NCBI GenBank assembly: GCA_014729665.1
Contig: WJJO01000411.1
Span: forward strand, 1 to 9,123
Direction of reading: 5' to 3'
Source of the DNA: Caldifarciminota bacterium
Lineage (GTDB): Bacteria; Hydrothermota; Tepidihabitantia; B3-TA06
Length of the DNA: 9,123 nucleotides
The notes under the pieces: generated by a model
What the model was told of the DNA's origin: nothing
Databases searched by the model: none
What the model saw: only the letters and a program-made list of their open reading frames with translations
Translations under genes and position numbers: made by a program
Shown: positions 1-5,230 of the stretch, one piece after another
Position numbering within the stretch: the stretch's first letter is position 1
Layout: the number at the start of each line of letters is the position of its first letter

Positions 1-35
1 GATTCAAACTATGTATCATTTCCCAAGGAGGTTTA

Positions 36-359
36 ATGATCCAGATCAAAACCGCCGAAGAGTTCAAGAAGGAAGTTCTCCAGGCGGAAATCCCGGTAGT
101 GGTCGATTTCTGGGCTGACTGGTGCCCACCTTGCAAGATGCTTGCACCGGTTATGGAAGAACTCGCAAGGGATTACGACGGAAAAGCAAAGGTCGTGAAG
201 GTTGATGTAGATCAGGTCCGTGAACTTGCCGGTAAATATGAAGTTATGAGTATCCCCACCGTGCTTTTCTTCAAGCAGGGAAAGGTTTGCGATATTAACG
301 TAGGCGCAGTGCCAAAAGCCGTACTTGCGGAAAAAATAGACTCCTTGCTTTCCGGTTGA
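36..359 (+). CDS. trxA: Thioredoxin with a CPPC active site
   Basis: This is a small cytosolic dithiol-disulfide oxidoreductase, normally reduced by thioredoxin reductase, that donates electrons to ribonucleotide reductase, peroxiredoxins and other targets. At 107 residues it is a single complete thioredoxin fold. Visible are the beta-strand VVVDFWADW (21-29), the redox site Cys30-Pro-Pro-Cys33, Pro38 in the following helix, buried Asp24, and the cis-proline motif Ser-Ile-Pro74-Thr. There is no signal peptide. The classical motif is WCGPC; WCPPC is more typical of TlpA/ResA-type proteins, although the rest of the chain is thioredoxin-like. An extra cysteine lies at residue 85. The start is set by AAGGAGG at 25-31, only 4 nt before the ATG. 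guaB follows after 9 nt, suggesting co-transcription. A TATCAT at 14-19 could be a -10 element, but its -35 would lie outside the window. Confidence 0.95.
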   Translation: MIQIKTAEEFKKEVLQAEIPVVVDFWADWCPPCKMLAPVMEELARDYDGKAKVVKVDVDQVRELAGKYEVMSIPTVLFFKQGKVCDINVGAVPKAVLAEKIDSLLSG

Positions 360-368
360 GGTGTTAAG

Positions 369-1847
369 ATGCCTAAATCCGCCTTTGAGCCTTCTATTAA
401 GGATGGACTGACCTTTGACGACATACTTCTTCAGCCGCGTTTTTCAGAGGTTCTTCCAAGAAATGTAGACCTTTCCACCAGTTTCTCAAAAGAAATCTCC
501 TTAAAGATACCTCTGTTAAGTGCTGCTATGGATACGGTTACAGAATCTGAAATGGCCATAGCGCTTGCACAACAGGGCGGTATCGGCGTAATACATAAAA
601 ACATGCCAATCGAACGTCAGGCGCTCGAGGTAAGAGCCGTAAAACGTGCCGAGAGCTGGATGATCGAAGACCCATTTACGGTTACACCTGAAATGCCTCT
701 TCACGACGTTGTCTCTTTGATGGACCACTACCACTGCGGGGGATTTCCCGTAATCGATACCGAAAGAAAGGTTTTAGGGATTATTACCTCCAGGGATATC
801 ATGTTCGAGGATAATCACAATCTTGCGGTCAAGGAAGTCATGACAAAGAACAATCTTATTACCGCCCCAAAAGGGACCAGTATAAATAAAGCCCGTAAGA
901 TATTAAAACAAAAAAAGATTGAAAAGTTACTCATAATTGATGTTAAAGGATGCCTTGCCGGATTGGTTACGGCCAAGGATATTCAAAAGAAACTCGAACA
1001 CCCTGATGCAACCGTTGACGAACGGGGGAGACTCCGTTGCGCCGCAGCCGTTGGTGTTTCTCGTAATACAGAAGATAGGGTTTCCGCCCTTATCGATGCA
1101 GGAGTAGATGCAGTAGTAATTGATACAGCACACGCTCATTCAAAATCCGTTGTTGAATTGGCACGTAAGTTGCGTAAAATAACAAGTAATATACAATTTG
1201 TGATAGGTAACATAGGTTCAAAAGAAGCTGCAAAAGATATCTTGAAGCTTGAACCGGATGCTATCAAGGTTGGTATCGGTCCCGGCTCCATTTGTACTAC
1301 CCGGGTAGTAGCCGGAATTGGTGTACCGCAGGTATCTGCAATCATAGAATGTAACACAGAAGCTAAAGCAGCTAAGGTTCCTTTGATTGCTGACGGAGGC
1401 ATCAGATACTCAGGTGATATCGTAAAAGCCCTTGCGGTAGGCGCCGATTCCGTTATGCTGGGTAATCTACTGGCCGGCACAGAAGAAAGTCCGGGTGAAT
1501 CAATACTTCTCGAGGGCCGTCGTTTTAAGATATACAGAGCAATGGGTTCGATAGATGCAATGAAACAGGGGTCTGCTGATCGATACTTCCAGGAAGAAGC
1601 AAAGAAGTTCGTTCCTGAGGGGATAGAGGGTATCGTTCCTTATAGAGGAAAGGTATTTGAACAAATCTATCAACTTACCGGCGGTACAAAATCCGGATTA
1701 GGTTACGTAGGCGCAAAGAACATAAACCAACTTCGAAAAAGGGCCAGGTTTGTCAAGGTATCTTCCGCTGGACTGAAGGAAAGTCATCCACACGATATAA
1801 GAATAACCAAGGAAGCGCCCAACTATGAGCTTCACCGGCCCCGCTAA
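369..1847 (+). CDS. guaB: Inosine-5'-monophosphate dehydrogenase
   Basis: This enzyme oxidises IMP to XMP with NAD+, the committed step of GMP synthesis, in the cytosol as a tetramer. At 492 residues it is a normal bacterial full-length enzyme. A first barrel segment (about 1-92, with LTFDDILLQP at 14-23 and SAAMDTVTE at 51-59) is followed by two CBS domains (about 93-210) and then the rest of the TIM barrel. The catalytic loop GPGSICTTR is at 304-312 with nucleophile Cys309. ADGGIRYSGD (341-350) binds the IMP phosphate. The flap Arg405-Tyr406 lies in ADRYFQ, and the chain ends with the familiar SHPHDIRITKEAPNY. The usual YRGMGS is YRAMGS here, a mild change. An SD-like GAGGTG (358-363) overlaps the trxA stop, which favours translational coupling. 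I find no clear rho-independent terminator after the stop. Confidence 0.97.
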   Translation: MPKSAFEPSIKDGLTFDDILLQPRFSEVLPRNVDLSTSFSKEISLKIPLLSAAMDTVTESEMAIALAQQGGIGVIHKNMPIERQALEVRAVKRAESWMIEDPFTVTPEMPLHDVVSLMDHYHCGGFPVIDTERKVLGIITSRDIMFEDNHNLAVKEVMTKNNLITAPKGTSINKARKILKQKKIEKLLIIDVKGCLAGLVTAKDIQKKLEHPDATVDERGRLRCAAAVGVSRNTEDRVSALIDAGVDAVVIDTAHAHSKSVVELARKLRKITSNIQFVIGNIGSKEAAKDILKLEPDAIKVGIGPGSICTTRVVAGIGVPQVSAIIECNTEAKAAKVPLIADGGIRYSGDIVKALAVGADSVMLGNLLAGTEESPGESILLEGRRFKIYRAMGSIDAMKQGSADRYFQEEAKKFVPEGIEGIVPYRGKVFEQIYQLTGGTKSGLGYVGAKNINQLRKRARFVKVSSAGLKESHPHDIRITKEAPNYELHRPR

Positions 1848-1973
1848 GCTACATACCGAAATAACTTAGACCCAGTGGAGGGAAGGCTGAGAACGATTCC
1901 TTGAGCAACACATCCCGACATCATCTTACTTTACATAATATACATTATCGGCAAAACCAGAACTGATTGTTGG

Positions 1974-2048
1974 CCAGGGCTGCTTCTAGGGCGATTTTAC
2001 TCAATCTTTGCGCTTAAGTACAGAAATTTGAAATAGTTACAGCCCTGG
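1974..2048. repeat. 9-bp inverted repeat between convergent guaB and DUF2752 gene
   Basis: CCAGGGCTG at 1974-1982 is perfectly complementary to CAGCCCTGG at 2040-2048, with a 57-nt spacer. The right arm is inside the last codons of the DUF2752 gene. Neither strand has a T-tract after the outer arm, so it is not a standard intrinsic terminator, although it may still fold at the 3' ends of the two converging transcripts. The rest of the 189-nt gap (1848-2036) shows no convincing gene, RNA or promoter to me. Confidence 0.4.
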
Positions 2049-2363
2049 AAGCATCGGCCTTAACCCAATGCATTTACGCGCAAACTCCAAATACATCAGA
2101 CACAAAATCGGGGCTACAATCAAAACCTTCCAGTTGTATTGAATAGCACCTAAGGCGTCTCCGTGCAGAAGGCTTAAAACCGCCCTGGTCATTCCGCATC
2201 CCGGGCATTTCTTAAACCCCAATGCACAGAACACGCATACCGAAGGCGCCTTTTTCATTAAACTTAAAGGCAGAAACGGCGCTGCAATCAACCCCAGGGT
2301 TAAGAGAGCTAAAAGTATTATTTGACCGGGCTCAATCCTTCTTGAGCGGTCTCCCCATGTCAT
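2037..2363 (-). CDS. DUF2752 family small membrane protein
   Basis: This is a 108-residue protein of the DUF2752 family, whose function is unknown. The family signature is clear: CPGCGMTRAVLSLLHGD (53-69). A CxxC just before it (Cys43, Cys46) gives four cysteines that could bind metal or form disulfides. A hydrophobic helix lies at about 14-34 and another at about 80-96, consistent with a small inner-membrane protein. Its ATG lies inside the end of the upstream TM2 gene in another frame (32-nt overlap), so the two are almost certainly co-transcribed and translationally coupled; only a weak AAGG precedes the start. From general knowledge, DUF2752 proteins often sit next to small membrane proteins of the TM2 or CD225 type, which fits this pair. 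The molecular role is not known. Confidence 0.85.
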   Translation of the reverse strand: MTWGDRSRRIEPGQIILLALLTLGLIAAPFLPLSLMKKAPSVCVFCALGFKKCPGCGMTRAVLSLLHGDALGAIQYNWKVLIVAPILCLMYLEFARKCIGLRPMLPGL

Positions 2364-2724
2364 CCTTGAAATCCCCGGTTGCGATCATAATAATATCAAT
2401 AAGGGTCCAGATACCACAACCGCCTAATGTGAACAACATGGCGATTCCGGTGCCAATTTTCCCAACGTAGAAACGATGCACACCAAGAGAACCTACGAAA
2501 ATGGCCAGCAAAAGGGTCGTAAGCCAATCTTTATCGCCAGCATACGGTGTTGAAATCCTCTTACCTGTAAGGCTGACGCCACATTTGAGACATACGTCCT
2601 GTTCGGGTTTGGTTTGGACACCGCAGTTATAGCAATATTTGTTTCCATTAGGAACCTGAACCCCGCAGTCTACGCAGTAAGCTGCATTTGCCGGCAGTTT
2701 CTTTCCACAATATCTACAGTACAT
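2332..2724 (-). CDS. Double zinc-ribbon TM2 domain membrane protein
   Basis: This 130-residue protein has two N-terminal zinc-ribbon modules and a C-terminal TM2 domain. The first ribbon uses Cys3/Cys6 and Cys17/Cys20, the second Cys31/Cys34 and Cys45/Cys48; each pair is a CxxCG knuckle. The TM2 part (about 66-117) has two hydrophobic helices joined by the characteristic GSLGVHRFYVGKIGTG segment, then GGCGIWTLIDIIMIATG. There is no signal peptide, so the ribbons are probably cytoplasmic. The start has a strong AGGAGG 7 nt upstream. It is the first gene of a two-gene operon with the overlapping DUF2752 gene and has its own promoter at 2754-2781. TM2 proteins are widespread but their biochemical function is not established; I infer a membrane sensor or scaffold only loosely. 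Confidence 0.9.
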   Translation of the reverse strand: MYCRYCGKKLPANAAYCVDCGVQVPNGNKYCYNCGVQTKPEQDVCLKCGVSLTGKRISTPYAGDKDWLTTLLLAIFVGSLGVHRFYVGKIGTGIAMLFTLGGCGIWTLIDIIMIATGDFKDDMGRPLKKD

Positions 2725-2753
2725 CTGATTTCCTCCTAGGTTATTGAGGTTTC

Positions 2754-2781
2754 ATTCTATATACTAAATTGACGTTGTCAA
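2754..2781 (-). promoter_or_regulatory. Sigma70-type promoter for the TM2/DUF2752 operon
   Basis: On the minus strand a perfect -35 TTGACA (2776-2781) is followed by a 16-bp spacer and a -10 TAGAAT (2754-2759, 5 of 6 matches). The predicted +1 is near 2747, giving a leader of about 23 nt that contains the AGGAGG site. An inverted repeat CAAGC-CATT-GCTTG (2779-2792) overlaps the -35, and TTGTCA occurs twice on the plus strand (2775-2780 and 2790-2795), so an operator here is possible. Confidence 0.75.
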
Positions 2782-2839
2782 GCAATGGCTTGTCACTTGT
2801 TTTTAAGTATGTAAGCATCGCATATATTTGAAGATAATA

Positions 2840-2853
2840 ACTTTATATAAAGT
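2840..2853. repeat. 14-bp perfect AT-rich palindrome
   Basis: The 14 bases at 2840-2853 (7 + 7, centred on TAT/ATA) are perfectly self-complementary. They lie 18 nt past the queA stop and about 60 nt upstream of the TM2 promoter. There is no T-tract, and the AT-only core would make a weak RNA hairpin, so a protein-binding site is as likely as a queA 3' end signal. Confidence 0.35.
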
Positions 2854-2871
2854 AACTTGTAATTTTTTCAG

Positions 2872-3873
2872 TTATAAAATGAGCATTGCATCACCGTAAG
2901 ACAGGAATCGATACCCTTTTCCAAGAGCCTGTCTGTAGGCTTCTAATATCATTTCCTTGCCTGCGAATGCGCACGTTAAGAGTAAAGGAGTTGAAGAAGG
3001 TTGATGGAAATTGGTTAGTAACGTATCAACATATCTAAACTTATATCCGGGATAGATAAAAAGATCCGTAGATCTGCGGCCAGGCATAATTCCATTCTCT
3101 TCCGGAAAAGATTCAAGGGTACGCGTTACGGTTGTGCCTACCGCAATTATCCTTTTTGCATTGTTGATAATCCGTGCTGCTTTATCAGTAATCAAAAAGT
3201 TCTCAGGAAGCATACTATGGTCTTCCACCTTATCCGTTTTTATTGGTCGGAAGGTACCTTCACCTACATCTAACCGTATATAAACAACTTGTACACCTTT
3301 TGTTCGAATTGTTTCCAGCAATTTTTTCGTGAAATGAAGCCCGGCTGTAGGTGCGGCAATAGAAAACCCCTTACGGGCGAAAACGGCCTGATAGGTTTTC
3401 AGATCGATTTCCTCCGGAACTCGTTTTATGTATGCCGGTAATGGGGCTAACCCAAGGCTTTCAAATAGACTTTCCTCCTCGATCAATAATTTGAGTCTGA
3501 CCTTTCCTTTATCTATTTCAAGTATTTCAACAACCTCCTCTCCCCTCTCGTCTATGAGTTTTTCTTTAGTTTTAATACGCTTAGCCGGTCTGACCAGGGC
3601 TATCCACTGACCATCATCCTTGCCCGTAAAAAGCAGTTCAATCAATCCGCCTGAAATCCTTCTTAAACGAAACCTTACAGGCTGAACCTTACTTTCATTT
3701 AACACAATGCAGTCACCGGGTTTAAGATAATCTATAATATCACGAAACCTGCTATGTTCTATCCGGCCCGAATCACGGTGCACAACTATCAAAAGGCATG
3801 CATCACGCGGCTGGGCAGGATATAAAGCTATCCTATCCTCGGGCAAGTCATATCGAAACTCTTCTACACGCAT
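2872..3873 (-). CDS. queA: S-adenosylmethionine:tRNA ribosyltransferase-isomerase
   Basis: QueA transfers and isomerises the ribose of SAM onto 7-aminomethyl-7-deazaguanine at position 34 of tRNAs with GUN anticodons, giving epoxyqueuosine. At 333 residues it has normal length. Family motifs run throughout: YDLPEDRIALYP (8-19), GDCIVLNESKVQPVRF (53-68), LPAYIKR (145-151), the signature SIAAPTAGLHFT (171-182), LDVGEGTFRPI (201-211), DHSMLPE (218-224), VGTTVTRTLE (245-254), DLFIYPGYKF (270-279), LLTNFHQPSSTPLLL (285-299) and the terminal YRFLSYGDAMLI. The start matches the family N-terminus. An in-frame TAA lies 12 nt upstream and no SD is present; the -10 element ends 6 nt before the ATG, so the mRNA is predicted to be leaderless. 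No other queuosine gene is in the window, but a substrate tRNA, tRNA-His(GTG), lies about 4.4 kb away. Confidence 0.96.
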   Translation of the reverse strand: MRVEEFRYDLPEDRIALYPAQPRDACLLIVVHRDSGRIEHSRFRDIIDYLKPGDCIVLNESKVQPVRFRLRRISGGLIELLFTGKDDGQWIALVRPAKRIKTKEKLIDERGEEVVEILEIDKGKVRLKLLIEEESLFESLGLAPLPAYIKRVPEEIDLKTYQAVFARKGFSIAAPTAGLHFTKKLLETIRTKGVQVVYIRLDVGEGTFRPIKTDKVEDHSMLPENFLITDKAARIINNAKRIIAVGTTVTRTLESFPEENGIMPGRRSTDLFIYPGYKFRYVDTLLTNFHQPSSTPLLLTCAFAGKEMILEAYRQALGKGYRFLSYGDAMLIL

Positions 3874-3879
3874 CCAAGG

Positions 3880-3907
3880 ATATTAAACAACTGATGTATC
3901 AAGTCAA
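3880..3907 (-). promoter_or_regulatory. Predicted leaderless promoter of queA
   Basis: On the minus strand TTGACT (3902-3907), a 16-bp spacer and TAATAT (3880-3885) form a good -35/-10 pair. Exactly 6 nt (3874-3879) separate the -10 from the ATG, so +1 should fall on the A of the start codon. The in-frame TAA is part of the -10 itself, excluding a longer protein. Confidence 0.65.
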
Positions 3908-3933
3908 GGCCGTCAATTGTATAATCACACCCC

Positions 3934-3961
3934 TTGACACGTCTGTTTACAATCCTATACT
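3934..3961 (+). promoter_or_regulatory. Sigma70-type promoter of the small lipoprotein gene
   Basis: TTGACA (3934-3939) is followed by a 16-bp spacer and TATACT (3956-3961). The predicted +1 near 3968 leaves a leader of about 35 nt with AAGGAGG at 3991-3997. It diverges from the queA promoter, with the two -35 elements 26 bp apart. A perfect TATAAT at 3920-3925 on the same strand lacks a recognisable -35 and is probably incidental. Confidence 0.75.
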
Positions 3962-4002
3962 AATATAGGCTTAAATATCCAGAACACCCAAAGGAGGTTA
4001 TC

Positions 4003-4473
4003 ATGAAATGCCTTTTAATCGTTATCTTTTTAGGTTTTGTTCTGGGAGGGTGCGTTAATGAACCTTTCGAACTTGATGCCTGTGGTACGGTAATCCGTAC
4101 GGCTAGTTATTTATCTTCGATAGCCGTGGATACAGCGAAGACTTCTGAAAAAATCCATAAGGTAATATGCCGATCCCTTGAAATCCGACGGCCACCTTTA
4201 CAAGCTGAAATACGTTCCGACGATGAATTCGATCTTTCGCAATCATCCGGGTCTACCGGAGACGTTATCCGTATCAATAAAGACGCTAATCTTACCGCAA
4301 GGGAGCGTATGGAAAAAGCGATAAGGAAACTTAAAGAGATAAAACACCCGGGATACGATACCTTACACAATCCCCTGTATTTCAGGTGGGATACCACCAT
4401 ATTCAAGGATGATACCCAAACACTACCCAGGATAAAACCGGGTCGGGTACTACCCTTCTGTTATCAACAGTAA
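4003..4473 (+). CDS. Small predicted lipoprotein, function unknown
   Basis: I do not recognise this 156-residue protein. It starts with a short signal peptide (Lys2, hydrophobic 4-15) ending in a lipobox Leu14-Gly-Gly-Cys17, so it should be acylated at Cys17. Val at +2, with no Asp, would favour outer-membrane sorting by the E. coli rule. The mature chain is short, polar and charged: a Ser/Ala/Thr-rich stretch (about 34-47), an acidic Ser/Gly-rich linker (about 72-86), a Lys/Arg/Glu-rich probable helix (about 96-113), then a Pro/Tyr/Trp-containing tail with Cys154 near the end. Cys27, about Cys56 and Cys154 could form disulfides. AAGGAGG lies 5 nt before the ATG and the gene has its own promoter. 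It is monocistronic: its stop is one base from the stop of the convergent pcm. Expression signals are strong, so I consider it a real gene, probably lineage-specific. Confidence 0.8.
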   Translation: MKCLLIVIFLGFVLGGCVNEPFELDACGTVIRTASYLSSIAVDTAKTSEKIHKVICRSLEIRRPPLQAEIRSDDEFDLSQSSGSTGDVIRINKDANLTARERMEKAIRKLKEIKHPGYDTLHNPLYFRWDTTIFKDDTQTLPRIKPGRVLPFCYQQ

Positions 4474-4474
4474 T

Positions 4475-5209
4475 CTACTCGGCCTCAATCATCCCCCGCA
4501 TGGGAACGAAGAAGCATCCGCCCTCGTAGTTTGCAACAAGCCCGGTATCGGTTTTCGTATATACACTAAGGGTTTGAGCTTGATACTGTGATCCCACGGG
4601 AACCACAATCCTTCCGCCTATAGCTAACTGCTCGGTAAGCGGTTCAGGCAGCTTCTCAGGTGCACAGGTGATAATGATACCGTCAAAAGGTGCGTTTTCA
4701 GGCCAGCCGAGGAACCCGTCCCCCGCCCTTACATGCACATTATCATAACCGAGCGAATCCAGTATCCTTTCCGCACCCTTAGCAAGGCTGGGTAAGTATT
4801 CAATGGTGTAAACCTCTTTAGCCAGTTCAGCCAGGATTGCGGCCTGGTAACCCGAACCCGTACCTATCTCCAAAACCTTTGAGGTATCAGAAACGTTAAG
4901 AAGCTGTGTCATTAAAGCGACTATATAGGGCTGGGATATGGTTTGACCTTCACCTATGGGTAAAGGGAAATCACCATAAGCACTCGACTTCGATGAATCA
5001 GGGACAAACAGATGCCTGGGAACCTTACGGAATGCATCGAGTACTCGTTCATCGGTGATATCACGATAAGCAAGTTGCCTAGCAACCATACTTTCACGGG
5101 CAGCCTTATAGACATTATTCTTTTCTTTTTCTTTCATTCGTCCTCCACATGTTCCTGTAGCACACAGGAAAACACATCCACACAATGTAACGACGTATTT
5201 CTTATACAT
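4475..5209 (-). CDS. pcm: Protein-L-isoaspartate O-methyltransferase, possibly exported
   Basis: Pcm methylates L-isoaspartyl residues formed by ageing of Asn and Asp, using SAM, to start their repair. The 244-residue chain shows the family core: VPRHLFVP (63-70), GEGQTISQPYIVALMTQLL (86-104), SAM motif I VLEIGTGSGYQAA (112-124), post-I acidic Glu137, RAGDGFLGWP (161-170), PFDGIIITCAPEKLP (174-188), GGRIVVPVG (198-206) and the C-terminal FVPMRG. The catalytic core begins at about Met41, where the E. coli enzyme starts. Residues 1-24 form a Lys-Lys plus hydrophobic, Cys-rich segment resembling a signal peptide without a good lipobox, so this form could be periplasmic. A second start at Met25 (5135-5137) has a stronger SD and would give a 220-residue cytosolic enzyme. 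The ATG used here has GAGG 5 nt upstream and follows ligA by 21 nt, suggesting one operon. I see no terminator after the stop. Confidence 0.9.
   Translation of the reverse strand: MYKKYVVTLCGCVFLCATGTCGGRMKEKEKNNVYKAARESMVARQLAYRDITDERVLDAFRKVPRHLFVPDSSKSSAYGDFPLPIGEGQTISQPYIVALMTQLLNVSDTSKVLEIGTGSGYQAAILAELAKEVYTIEYLPSLAKGAERILDSLGYDNVHVRAGDGFLGWPENAPFDGIIITCAPEKLPEPLTEQLAIGGRIVVPVGSQYQAQTLSVYTKTDTGLVANYEGGCFFVPMRGMIEAE
5141..5146 (-). promoter_or_regulatory. Internal Shine-Dalgarno site favouring a shorter pcm start
   Basis: GGAGGA on the minus strand lies 3 nt before the ATG at 5135-5137 (pcm codon 25); counted from the GGAGG core the gap is 4 nt, the same as at trxA. It is read as Gly-Gly-Arg in the longer form. 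It is stronger than the GAGG in front of the longer start at 5209, so both products, or only the shorter one, may be made. Confidence 0.55.
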
Positions 5210-5230
5210 CTCATCCTCATTGTTTTTAAC

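Noticed and set aside
1136..1480. 114-codon open frame antisense to guaB
   Set aside because: It lies wholly within the conserved IMPDH barrel including the catalytic loop, so the frame is a by-product of guaB codons.
1848..2036. Possible small RNA or short gene in the guaB-DUF2752 gap
   Set aside because: I found no promoter pair, no SD-led frame of useful length and no terminator with a T-tract, only the inverted repeat listed.
3920..3925. Perfect TATAAT on the plus strand upstream of the small lipoprotein gene
   Set aside because: No -35 is found 15-18 bp upstream and no TGn extension precedes it; the pair at 3934-3961 is a better promoter.
3874..3960. preQ1 riboswitch in front of queA
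   Set aside because: The predicted transcript starts at the ATG, and there is no A-rich tail with a stem that could form the compact preQ1 fold next to the start.
4107..4406. 99-codon open frame on the minus strand inside the small lipoprotein gene
   Set aside because: The plus-strand gene has a promoter, SD site and lipobox. The minus frame has no SD and no recognisable protein, and looks like a shadow.
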